Of a stretch of DNA of 64,000 bases, positions 53,579 through 61,356 are shown one piece after another (positions within the stretch are counted from its first letter, which is position 1; each line of letters begins with the position of its first letter). Both the position numbers and the translations under genes were made by a program. The stretch is from CALCNS01 sp937897315. Lineage in GTDB: Bacteria > Bacillota > JAAYKD01. Under the pieces are notes generated by a model that saw nothing but the letters and a program-made list of their open reading frames with translations, was not told the DNA's origin and searched no databases. The stretch spans positions 1 through 64,000 of the forward strand of contig DAINOJ010000009.1 in the NCBI GenBank assembly GCA_036744005.1. Direction: 5' to 3'.

Positions 53579-53842
53579 TTATACGGCGGCTTTGTTGAGT
53601 CGCTTGGTTAAGCGAGATTTTTTGCGTGCAGCATTGTTTTTGTGGAGAATGCCTTTTGAAACTGCTTTATCAATCTGGCTGATTGCATATTGCAAGGTTG
53701 CTTCAGAAGTTTCCGTGTGATTGGTAACAGCAACTTTGAATTTGCGAATAGAATTCCGGACTTTGGAACGAATGATATTGTTCCGAGCAGTTTTTTTGGC
53801 GGTGATTTTCACGCGCTTAATGGCAGATTTATTATTGGCCAT
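53579..53842 (-). CDS. rpsT: 30S ribosomal protein S20
   Basis: The 87-residue basic protein binds 16S rRNA. It begins MANNKSAIKR and ends in a lysine-rich helix, normal for S20. I start it at ATG 53842, which has the strong site GAAGGAGGTGA; the frame extends six codons upstream without reason. It is transcribed opposite to its neighbours, the usual arrangement, from its own promoter. Confidence 0.96.
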   Translation of the reverse strand: MANNKSAIKRVKITAKKTARNNIIRSKVRNSIRKFKVAVTNHTETSEATLQYAISQIDKAVSKGILHKNNAARKKSRLTKRLNKAAV

Positions 53843-53919
53843 GCGTCTCACCTCCTTCATGTATTTCAGTTCTATCCGTTAACAGCGAGGCAGCAGTATT
53901 GGATAAATAGGACTTAGTC

Positions 53920-53948
53920 ATTGTATCATGATTTTTTCCCTTTTGCAA
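53920..53948 (-). promoter_or_regulatory. Promoter of rpsT
   Basis: On the minus strand TTGCAA (53948-53943) and TACAAT (53925-53920) are 17 bases apart, about 78 bases before the start codon. Confidence 0.7.
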
Positions 53949-54044
53949 GATGAAATATGAACTTTGCATGTATTTTTCTGAGCCTCCTTGGGTGTCTTGA
54001 GAATGATGACAACCTCTTTGTATCTATGTTATAATAAATCCTAA

Positions 54045-54221
54045 TTCATACGGCAAATCCTCAATTATAATTGGGATGTCTTCTACAATCAAGATTTGCA
54101 CCCAGTCTCCATCATTATTGAAGTGGGTGGGCATTTGAATACGGAAGAAGAGGCCTTGCGCTCATTGGGGTTTTTGGCGGATGCTGTGGCAGAAATCTAT
54201 CACAGAGGAGAAATTAAATAA
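54045..54221 (+). pseudogene. spoIIP: Relic of spoIIP (C-terminal 58 codons)
   Basis: The frame between stops at 54042 and 54219 translates to a sequence with YNQDLHP, IIIEVGGHLNTEEEALRS and LADAVAEIY, which is the C-terminal end of stage II sporulation protein P, the peptidoglycan hydrolase used in engulfment. No start codon with a ribosome site precedes it and the N-terminal 250 or more residues are missing. spoIIP normally lies between gpr and lepA, and this is that place: rpsT is upstream, lepA downstream, gpr is absent. I judge it a decayed remnant. Confidence 0.8.
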
Positions 54222-54266
54222 AAATCGTAAGATGAGTGAATTAGCATAGCATCAATATGTAATTTG

Positions 54267-54275
54267 TGATATAAT
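54267..54275 (+). promoter_or_regulatory. Extended -10 promoter of the TetR gene
   Basis: TGATATAAT at 54267-54275 is a perfect extended -10 element (TGnTATAAT), 46 bases before the start codon. The -35 region is poor. Apart from the rpsT promoter and the spoIIP relic, the 53843-54321 stretch holds only a possible TATAAT at 54030-54035. Confidence 0.55.
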
Positions 54276-54321
54276 TACCCGATGAAAAAATGGCGGATTA
54301 TGCCAAAAGGGAGGATGCGAC

Positions 54322-54945
54322 ATGGCAACAGAGTCAGGCAAACTAAAAAACGAGGATCGTCTTTATAAGGAAGCGCTGCTAGAGTTTGCCGCTCATAGCT
54401 ACGAAACAGCCTCCATTAATGAAATTTTAAAAAGGGCTTCCGTATCGAAAGGAAGCTTTTATCACCATTTTACCGATAAGTTGCAGTTGTATTTGGAGAT
54501 TCTCGATCGCGTTTCCAGTATTCAAGCCGAGTTTGCTCAGCGGCGTTTTCAAGAAATTCGCCCGGTTGGTCGATTGGATTTCTTTATTCTTTTAAAAGTA
54601 CAGGGTCGACTCATTTTGGATTTTGCCGATGCTTATCCGATTGAGGCCTCTTTTCTCCGGAATGTTCGCAGCGAAACAGACAGCTTACAAGAAATGATCG
54701 CTCAGCGCTACTCCATAGAAGGTTTGGAATACTATAGCCATATGATTGAACAAGCCATTGGCCGTGGGGAACTCCGTAAAGATTTACCGGTAGAAGTGAT
54801 GGGCAGACTGATCAATCATGTGATGATAAACTTACAGGAGTTTGCATTACCACGCAGCAATTTTTTAGGAACCCGAGATGAAGCAGCCATTACGGCTCAA
54901 TTGGATTATTTACTCAGCTTGCTTCGAAGCGGTATGCGCCGTTAA
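54322..54945 (+). CDS. TetR/AcrR-family transcriptional regulator
   Basis: The 207-residue regulator has the N-terminal helix-turn-helix (about 15-60; INEILKRASVSKGSFYHHF) and an all-helical ligand domain. The ligand and target are unknown; it is probably autoregulated or acts on a distant gene, since lepA downstream is normally constitutive. It occupies the place where gpr and spoIIP stand in spore formers. GGGAGG lies before the ATG. Confidence 0.92.
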   Translation: MATESGKLKNEDRLYKEALLEFAAHSYETASINEILKRASVSKGSFYHHFTDKLQLYLEILDRVSSIQAEFAQRRFQEIRPVGRLDFFILLKVQGRLILDFADAYPIEASFLRNVRSETDSLQEMIAQRYSIEGLEYYSHMIEQAIGRGELRKDLPVEVMGRLINHVMINLQEFALPRSNFLGTRDEAAITAQLDYLLSLLRSGMRR

Positions 54946-54972
54946 GAAACCTCAGGAAGGTAGGAACCCTTT

Positions 54973-56775
54973 GTGAACCGAATGAAACACATACGTAATT
55001 TTTGCATTATCGCCCACATTGATCACGGGAAATCCACACTGGCCGATCGTCTGATCGAGTATACCGGTACCCTTTCCTCTCGTGAAATGGAAAACCAAAT
55101 ATTGGATTCCATGGACTTAGAACGGGAACGTGGCATCACCATAAAGTTGAAGTCCGTCCGCATGCAGTACATTGCCAAAGATGGGCAAATTTATCAGCTG
55201 AATCTCATCGACACTCCCGGCCATGTCGATTTCAATTATGAAGTATCTCGCTCGCTGAATGCTTGCGAGGGGGCCATTTTAGTGGTGGATGCCACACAAG
55301 GAATCGAAGCCCAGACCTTAGCAAACGTCTACCTCGCACTGGAGCATAACTTAGAAATCATCCCGGTCATCAATAAGATTGATTTACCCAGTGCTGAACC
55401 GGAACGAGTGAAAAAGGAAATTGAAGATGTCATTGGGATTGACTGCTCCAATGCAGTTCTCGCTTCTGCCAAAGAAGGAGTAGGCATTCCCGAAATTTTA
55501 GAGCAAATCGTGGCTCTGATTCCACCACCCAAGGGGGATGAGAAAGAGCCCTTACAAGCTCTGATTTTTGATTCGCATTACGATAACTACAGAGGTGTCA
55601 TCTGCTATATTCGGGTGGTGCAAGGCGAGTTAAAAGCAGGAATGAAGATTCTGCTGATGGCGACCAATAAGGTGTATGAAGTCCTAGAGGTTGGAACATT
55701 CCGACCTTCCATGCAACCCTTACCTGTGTTACAAGCAGGAGAAGTGGGATATGTAACAGCCACCATACGAACAGTACAGGACACTCGGGTAGGCGATACG
55801 ATTACCGATGCCGATCATCCGGCGAGCGAACCGTTGCCCGGTTATCGCAAAGCTACCCCCATGGTTTTCACCGGTATTTATCCTACCGAAACCAGTGAAT
55901 ATCCTGCCTTGAGAGATGCCCTCGAGAAACTGCAGTTAAACGATGCTTCATTGTCCTTTGAAGTGGAAACTTCCATTGCATTGGGTTTTGGCTTTCGGTG
56001 CGGTTTCTTGGGTTTGTTACATTTAGAAATTGTGCAGGAGCGTCTCGATCGTCATTACGACATCGACATCATTACCACCGCTCCCACGGTTGTATATAAA
56101 GTAACAAAAACCAATGGAGAAGTCCTAATCCTCGACAACCCCTCTCAGGTACCCCAACCAACGGAGATTGAAAAAATCGAAGAACCTTATGTGAAAGCCA
56201 CAATATTAACCCCCGACACCTATATTGGCACGGTCATGGAGTTGGTTCGTGAACGGCGTGGTGTTTTTGATCACATGGAATATTTGGACCCTCATCGCGT
56301 CATGCTGCTGTATGTGTTGCCATTATCTGAAATCATCTACGATTTCTTTGATCAATTGAAGTCAAGAACTCGAGGATATGCTTCCTTAGACTACGAGCTG
56401 ACCGGGTACCAGGAAGCCGACTTAGTAAAGATGGATATTTTAGTTGCGGGGGATCCGGTGGATGCGTTAGCGGTCATAGTTCATCGCGAAAAAGCGGTTT
56501 CCCGTGGACGTGCGATTTGCGAAAGGCTTCGAAAAGTCATCCCAAGGCAGCAATTTGAAATCCCCATTCAAGCGGCGTTGGGTAATAAGATCATCGCCCG
56601 AGAAACTATTTCGGCGTATCGCAAAGATGTATTGGCCAAATGTTATGGTGGTGACATCACCAGAAAACGCAAGTTGTTGGAAAAACAAAAAGAAGGAAAG
56701 AAAAAGATGCGTTTGGTTGGTAATGTCGAGTTGCCACAAGACGCCTTCATGGCCGTTCTGAAAATTGATAAATAA
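54973..56775 (+). CDS. lepA: Elongation factor 4 (LepA)
   Basis: The 600-residue GTPase can back-translocate ribosomes and helps initiation and assembly. It has the P-loop AHIDHGKST, DTPGH, NKIDL, and the typical C-terminal domain with GFGFRCGFLGLLH and DALAVIVHRE. The GTG start is 6 bases after TAGGAA; an in-frame ATG three codons later is possible but far from the site. It lies 27 bases after the TetR gene. Confidence 0.96.
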   Translation: MNRMKHIRNFCIIAHIDHGKSTLADRLIEYTGTLSSREMENQILDSMDLERERGITIKLKSVRMQYIAKDGQIYQLNLIDTPGHVDFNYEVSRSLNACEGAILVVDATQGIEAQTLANVYLALEHNLEIIPVINKIDLPSAEPERVKKEIEDVIGIDCSNAVLASAKEGVGIPEILEQIVALIPPPKGDEKEPLQALIFDSHYDNYRGVICYIRVVQGELKAGMKILLMATNKVYEVLEVGTFRPSMQPLPVLQAGEVGYVTATIRTVQDTRVGDTITDADHPASEPLPGYRKATPMVFTGIYPTETSEYPALRDALEKLQLNDASLSFEVETSIALGFGFRCGFLGLLHLEIVQERLDRHYDIDIITTAPTVVYKVTKTNGEVLILDNPSQVPQPTEIEKIEEPYVKATILTPDTYIGTVMELVRERRGVFDHMEYLDPHRVMLLYVLPLSEIIYDFFDQLKSRTRGYASLDYELTGYQEADLVKMDILVAGDPVDALAVIVHREKAVSRGRAICERLRKVIPRQQFEIPIQAALGNKIIARETISAYRKDVLAKCYGGDITRKRKLLEKQKEGKKKMRLVGNVELPQDAFMAVLKIDK

Positions 56776-56781
56776 GTTGAG

Positions 56782-56820
56782 AAGCTTTGCCTGAATTCAA
56801 GCCATCAGGCAGGGCTTTTT
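56782..56820 (+). terminator. Terminator after lepA
   Basis: A 13-bp stem (56782-56794 with 56805-56817, two G-U pairs) runs into five T. Confidence 0.82.
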
Positions 56821-56835
56821 CATTGAGAGGTGAGT

Positions 56836-57984
56836 ATGTTGGCGGGTTTGTATGTGCATATCCCTTTTTGTGAGAGCAAGTGCCTTTACTGTGATTTTGC
56901 TTCCGGGGTTTCTTCTCAGGAAACCATTGAGGTATATTTACGGGCTCTGGAACGTGAAATGGCATATTATGCGGCAGATGATCGAGTGAAAGCCATACAA
57001 TTTGAGACTTTATTTATTGGTGGAGGGACTCCTTCTGTGCTATCGATACAGCAATTAGCACGACTCTTGGAAAAGATTCACGAGTATTTTCATTTTCAAG
57101 AGCAATCCGAATGGACCATGGAAGCCAACCCCGGCAGCCTCACAGTAGATAAAATTCGAATTGCTCAGAATTTGGGGGTGAATCGCTTTTCTGTAGGAGT
57201 GCAAAGCTTCGATAACACATTGTTAAAAAGAATAGGTCGTGGTCATACAGCCGAAGAAGCGAGACAAACGTTGTATGGAATACAATCCTGTGATGTGAAG
57301 AATTGGAATCTGGATTTCATTTATGGATTGCCGGGTCAAACTTTACATCAATGGAGTGATACCCTGCAAGAAGCCATAAAGTGGCAGCCCAGCCATTTAT
57401 CGCTATATAATCTTATCGTGGAAGAGGGGACACCCTTTGGCTTTATGCAAGACGCCGGATCTTTGTTGTTGCCCAGCGAAGACGAGCAATATGCCATGAT
57501 GGAAGTTGCCGATGCACTCATGCAGAAAGCGGGTTATGAGCACTATGAAATATCAAATTATGCGAAAGCAGGGTTTCAATGCAAGCATAATTTGTTGTAT
57601 TGGCAAAATCGAGAATACTTGGGTGTGGGTACATCCGCATATTCCTTTTTGGATCATCATCGATTTGCTCATACATCGAGTGTAAAAGAATACATACATC
57701 ATTGGCAAGAACACAACTCCCCTTTGGTCAGTGAAGACGAGTTCACCACACCGGATATCGAACTCACCGAAACCATCCTCATGGGTTTGCGCCTCATGCA
57801 AGGAGTATCTTATCAAGAAGTCAATCGACGTTTTGGCATCCACTTTCAGGAGCGGTTTCGAGAGGCGATTGCTACTGGGATACAGCGGCAATGGCTTGAG
57901 GAAACATCACAAGGTTATCTGCGCCTAACGCCACAAGCCATCCCCATTGGCAACCAGGTCTCGCTATTGTTTTTAAAGGATTGA
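56836..57984 (+). CDS. hemW: Heme chaperone HemW (radical SAM, CPN/oxygen-independent type)
   Basis: The 382-residue radical SAM protein has CESKCLYC, the CxxxCxxC cluster motif, at about residues 13-20, FIGGGTPS, and the HemW C-terminal domain. True oxygen-independent coproporphyrinogen oxidase (HemN) has an extra cysteine two residues after the motif (CxxxCxxCxC); here that position is Phe, as in HemW. So it probably inserts heme rather than oxidising porphyrin. ATG 36 bases into the intergenic region (56836) follows GAGAGGTGAG. Confidence 0.9.
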   Translation: MLAGLYVHIPFCESKCLYCDFASGVSSQETIEVYLRALEREMAYYAADDRVKAIQFETLFIGGGTPSVLSIQQLARLLEKIHEYFHFQEQSEWTMEANPGSLTVDKIRIAQNLGVNRFSVGVQSFDNTLLKRIGRGHTAEEARQTLYGIQSCDVKNWNLDFIYGLPGQTLHQWSDTLQEAIKWQPSHLSLYNLIVEEGTPFGFMQDAGSLLLPSEDEQYAMMEVADALMQKAGYEHYEISNYAKAGFQCKHNLLYWQNREYLGVGTSAYSFLDHHRFAHTSSVKEYIHHWQEHNSPLVSEDEFTTPDIELTETILMGLRLMQGVSYQEVNRRFGIHFQERFREAIATGIQRQWLEETSQGYLRLTPQAIPIGNQVSLLFLKD

Positions 57985-58018
57985 CTTTGACCTTCCCTGA
58001 CTTTTTTTCTTGCCCCCC

Positions 58019-58047
58019 TTGACAAATGGGTAAAACTGTTGTATCTT
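58019..58047 (+). promoter_or_regulatory. Sigma-A promoter of the heat-shock operon
   Basis: TTGACA (58019-58024) and TATCTT (58042-58047) are 17 bases apart, immediately before the CIRCE operator. Confidence 0.8.
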
Positions 58048-58054
58048 TTCTTTG

Positions 58055-58081
58055 TTAGCACTCATAGGCTTTGAGTGCTAA
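58055..58081 (+). promoter_or_regulatory. CIRCE operator (HrcA binding site)
   Basis: A perfect inverted repeat TTAGCACTC - 9 bases - GAGTGCTAA, identical to the consensus, overlaps the expected transcription start. HrcA encoded just downstream should repress the whole operon. Confidence 0.97.
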
Positions 58082-58113
58082 GAGTGTTTTAGATGAAAGG
58101 CAGGGGATGTTGG

Positions 58114-59142
58114 ATGGATTTAGATGCACGGAAGAAAAGAATCTTACAAGCGATTGTGCGAGACTATATACTGACTGCGGAACCTGTGGGATCTCGAACG
58201 TTAGCTAGAAGATACTTAGTGGATGTGAGTGCGGCCACCATTCGAAATGAAATGGCAGACCTAGAAGAAATGGGTTTTCTGCAACAGCCACACACCTCTG
58301 CAGGGCGCATTCCTTCGGAAAGTGGTTATCGGTTTTATGTAGATCATCTGCTGGATGAATCCAGTTTATCGGCGCAGGAAGTTTTGACGATGCGCCAGAT
58401 TTATCAACAGCAGGCACAGGTATTAGAAAATGTTATTCAACAAGCAGCTCATTTATTGGCTTCTTTAACCGATTACATGGCCATGGCTTCTGGCCCTCAG
58501 CCACAAACTAGCAGATTAAAGAAATTGCAAATGATTGAAATTCAAGAAGGCAAAGCGCTGGCTGTGGTCGTAGCCGAAAATGGTTTGGTAGCCAACCGCA
58601 TGATTACGGTACCGGTCACTATGACACAGGGAGATTTAGACCGGATTTCTGAGTTTGTCAATCGCAAATTCCAGAATGTAACTTGGAGCCAAATGCTACA
58701 AGCGGGGCTTCATACGGTTCGACACGAAATTGGACAGCGCATCGAGCAATTTGATCAAGTCATCGACCTTATTCAGCAAGTGTTGATGGGGGAGAGAAAT
58801 AGTGAAGTCTATTTGGGCGGTGCCTCAAAAATGCTGGGTCAACCCGAATTTCAAGATGTGAATCAAGTACGAAGCATTTTACACTTGCTCGACCATCGAG
58901 AAACCATGCGCACGCTCATAGGAGAACGTCAGCATGATGATCAGGTTCAAGTTACCATTGGCTCCGAGAATCAGCTTCAGGAAGTGGAGAATTGTAGCCT
59001 GGTCACGGCGATCTATAAATGGAACGGAACCCCCCTGGGGTGGATTGGGGTATTAGGACCGACCCGCATGGATTATGCCCGGGCAGTCACGGCGGTACGT
59101 GAAGTCAGCAATCTATTGACGGAAATCTTTACAAAAAGCTAA
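58114..59142 (+). CDS. hrcA: Heat-inducible transcription repressor HrcA
   Basis: The 342-residue repressor has an N-terminal winged helix (DARKKRILQAIVRDYI, VSAATIRNEMADLEEMG) and the C-terminal HrcA domain. It binds CIRCE and is activated by a chaperonin in well-studied Firmicutes. ATG 58114 follows CAGGGGAT; the in-frame ATG at 58093 lacks a site. Fourteen bases separate it from the group III chaperonin, so that chaperonin could be its partner here, which is inference. Confidence 0.95.
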   Translation: MDLDARKKRILQAIVRDYILTAEPVGSRTLARRYLVDVSAATIRNEMADLEEMGFLQQPHTSAGRIPSESGYRFYVDHLLDESSLSAQEVLTMRQIYQQQAQVLENVIQQAAHLLASLTDYMAMASGPQPQTSRLKKLQMIEIQEGKALAVVVAENGLVANRMITVPVTMTQGDLDRISEFVNRKFQNVTWSQMLQAGLHTVRHEIGQRIEQFDQVIDLIQQVLMGERNSEVYLGGASKMLGQPEFQDVNQVRSILHLLDHRETMRTLIGERQHDDQVQVTIGSENQLQEVENCSLVTAIYKWNGTPLGWIGVLGPTRMDYARAVTAVREVSNLLTEIFTKS

Positions 59143-59156
59143 AGGAGAACTTGACC

Positions 59157-60710
59157 ATGGCCAATCAAACACCTCCTCGTGAAGGCGAAGACAAAGCATC
59201 TGCTTTAACGAACAATGCCGCGGCGATACGCGCCATAGCTAGTGCTGTGGAAGGGACAATCGGTCCAAAAGGTTTAGATACCATGCTCGTCGATCGATAT
59301 GGTGATGTGTTAATCACCAATGCCGGAGTGACGATTTTGGAAAAAATGGATGTCAATCATCCGGCAGCAAGATTATTGCTCAATGTGGCTAAGGCACAAC
59401 AAGAAGAAATTGGTGATGGAACGACCACTGCCACAATCATGGCTAGCAGTCTTGTCAACGAAGGTGCCGAACAGGTGAAACGGGGTGTTCCCATCGCCCG
59501 AGTGATTGAAGGTGTAAAATTCGGAGTCCGCCATGCTCTGGAATCTATGGAGTCCCACAGCCGTAGCGTAACGGATATGGATCGTGTAGTTTTGAAACAG
59601 GTAGCTTTGGTAGCCGGGCGCGAGCACGAAGATATTGCCGAGTTGGTCGTCGAAGCAGCAAGTCTCATGGGGCGTGAAAAACTTTGTGATCCAGCATTTA
59701 AGTTAAGTCAAATGATTCTAGCCAAAGAGGGTGCGCAGAACGAAGTCTTCTTGGGCGTGATGATTGAGAAAGAACCCCTCCACAAAGATATGCCACATCA
59801 ATTAAAGGACGTACCGGTGCTTTTGTTTGATGATGCCTTAGAGCCTGATGAATTTGATGAAGAGGCCTTGGCTACCGAAAGTGGCTTTGCCCGTTATATG
59901 GCGATTCAACAGGAGTTCCGTGAATCGGTTGAGAAAATCCTACAATTGGGTGTGAAATTCATTTTAACCGACAAGGGAATCCACCCATTCGCCGAAGAGG
60001 CCTTCACCGATGCAGGAGTCATGGTCTTAACGCGAGTGCCTGGCCGAGCAGTACGCCAAGTTGCAGAGCACACCGGTGCCAAACGGATAAAACGATCGGC
60101 TCTAAAACGAAACCTCCCCGAGTTAGCGGTGGCTTTAGGATACGCCAGTCAGGTCTATCACGATGAAAGACTGGGGCATGTACGAGTACTTGGAGGAAAC
60201 GGCAAAGCCATTGCAACGATCTTAGTGGGGGCTTCCACAGCAGAAGTGGTCGGTGAACGGGAGAGAATCGCGAAAGATGCGGCTTCTTCAGTACAAGCAG
60301 CGGTTCGAGGTGGCATTGTTCCGGGTGGAGGTGCTTTGGAGATCGCGGCCGCACGTGATATATTGAAGCTTCGTGACCAGCTAAAAGGCATGTCTGCTTA
60401 TGGTTTGGATTGTGTGGTAGAAGCGCTGAAACGACCATTGGCACAAATCGTGGAGAATGCAGGGTTCAATCCGCTGGAGAAAGTGGAAGAAGCTTTGGCG
60501 GCACAGGCCAATGAGAATAACGATTGTTTAACCATCGATTGCGATACCGGGGTGGTGGCCGATTTATATCAGCAGGGAATCATTGACCCCACTCTGGTCA
60601 AAATACATGCACTAAAAGCGGCAGGTGAAGTGGCAATTGCCATCTTACGCATCGATACCATTATCAAGAAGCGAGAGGTTGAACCGCAGCAAGGGCAGGG
60701 CCTTGTCTGA
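59157..60710 (+). CDS. Group III (archaeal-like) bacterial chaperonin
   Basis: The 517-residue chaperonin has IGPKGLDTMLVD, ITNAGVTIL, DGTTTATI (ATPase loop), a thermosome-like apical domain, and a C-terminal GGGALEIAA. It lacks the GroEL pattern (no GroES mobile-loop partner nearby, no GGM-rich tail) and is closer to the thermosome/CCT class. Such group III chaperonins were described in Carboxydothermus and related Firmicutes in the dnaK operon. ATG 59157 has AAGGAG 9 bases upstream. Its stop overlaps an ATG in the grpE frame. Confidence 0.9.
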   Translation: MANQTPPREGEDKASALTNNAAAIRAIASAVEGTIGPKGLDTMLVDRYGDVLITNAGVTILEKMDVNHPAARLLLNVAKAQQEEIGDGTTTATIMASSLVNEGAEQVKRGVPIARVIEGVKFGVRHALESMESHSRSVTDMDRVVLKQVALVAGREHEDIAELVVEAASLMGREKLCDPAFKLSQMILAKEGAQNEVFLGVMIEKEPLHKDMPHQLKDVPVLLFDDALEPDEFDEEALATESGFARYMAIQQEFRESVEKILQLGVKFILTDKGIHPFAEEAFTDAGVMVLTRVPGRAVRQVAEHTGAKRIKRSALKRNLPELAVALGYASQVYHDERLGHVRVLGGNGKAIATILVGASTAEVVGERERIAKDAASSVQAAVRGGIVPGGGALEIAAARDILKLRDQLKGMSAYGLDCVVEALKRPLAQIVENAGFNPLEKVEEALAAQANENNDCLTIDCDTGVVADLYQQGIIDPTLVKIHALKAAGEVAIAILRIDTIIKKREVEPQQGQGLV

Positions 60711-60751
60711 TGAGACCCTTTACATCGCGATTAAGAAAGGAATGGAATCAA

Positions 60752-61318
60752 ATGTTTCAAGGGAAAGAGGATCCGGTAAAGGATGAAAAGGCGAGTGAGC
60801 CGTCTGTAGAAACAGAAACGGAAACAGAGGCAGAGTCTTTTGTCGTTTCGCCAGAAATGCTCCAACAATGGGCAGAGAAACTAGAGCAGGCCAAAGAAGC
60901 CGAAGCTAGAGTGATGCGCTTACAAGCAGATTTTGATAATTTCCGTAAAAGAACCCTTCGTGAAAAAGAAGAATTAAGCCAGTTTGCCTCTCAGAGAGTA
61001 ATAACGGCATTATTACCCATTCTGGATGATTTTGATCGGGCAATCGGCGCTGCCAAAGCCAACAGTGAGTTGCAGGAAAGTTACTTAACCGGTCTCGATA
61101 TGATATACCGACAATTATGGTCGGTTTTGCAAAAAGAAGGCTTAGAAGAAATCGAAGCGCTGGGGCTTACTTTTGATCCCAATTTTCACGAAGCCGTCAT
61201 GACTTGCCAAGCAATAAACGAAGCAGATGATAACACCGTAGCTCAAGTTTTACGTAAGGGCTACAAAATAAAAGAAAAAGTAATCCGTGCCGCAATGGTA
61301 CAGGTTGCCCATAAATAA
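60752..61318 (+). CDS. grpE: Nucleotide exchange factor GrpE
   Basis: The 188-residue cochaperone releases ADP from DnaK. It has an acidic N-terminal region, a long coiled coil (about 35-95, with LQADFDNFRKRTLREKEE) and the C-terminal beta-wing with VAQVLRKGYKIKEKVIRAAMV. I prefer ATG 60752, 9 bases after AAAGGAA. An alternative ATG at 60710 overlaps the chaperonin stop (TGATGA) and adds 14 basic residues; that start cannot be excluded. Confidence 0.94.
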   Translation: MFQGKEDPVKDEKASEPSVETETETEAESFVVSPEMLQQWAEKLEQAKEAEARVMRLQADFDNFRKRTLREKEELSQFASQRVITALLPILDDFDRAIGAAKANSELQESYLTGLDMIYRQLWSVLQKEGLEEIEALGLTFDPNFHEAVMTCQAINEADDNTVAQVLRKGYKIKEKVIRAAMVQVAHK

Positions 61319-61356
61319 GATAACAAACCTCAACAAAGAAATAGGAGTGACATAAC

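Noticed and set aside
54030..54035. TATAAT before the spoIIP relic as evidence of an active gene
   Set aside because: The frame has no start codon with a ribosome site and lacks most of the protein; the element may be leftover or chance.
59157..60710. GroEL
   Set aside because: The sequence follows the thermosome/group III pattern, no groES precedes it and there is no GGM-rich tail.
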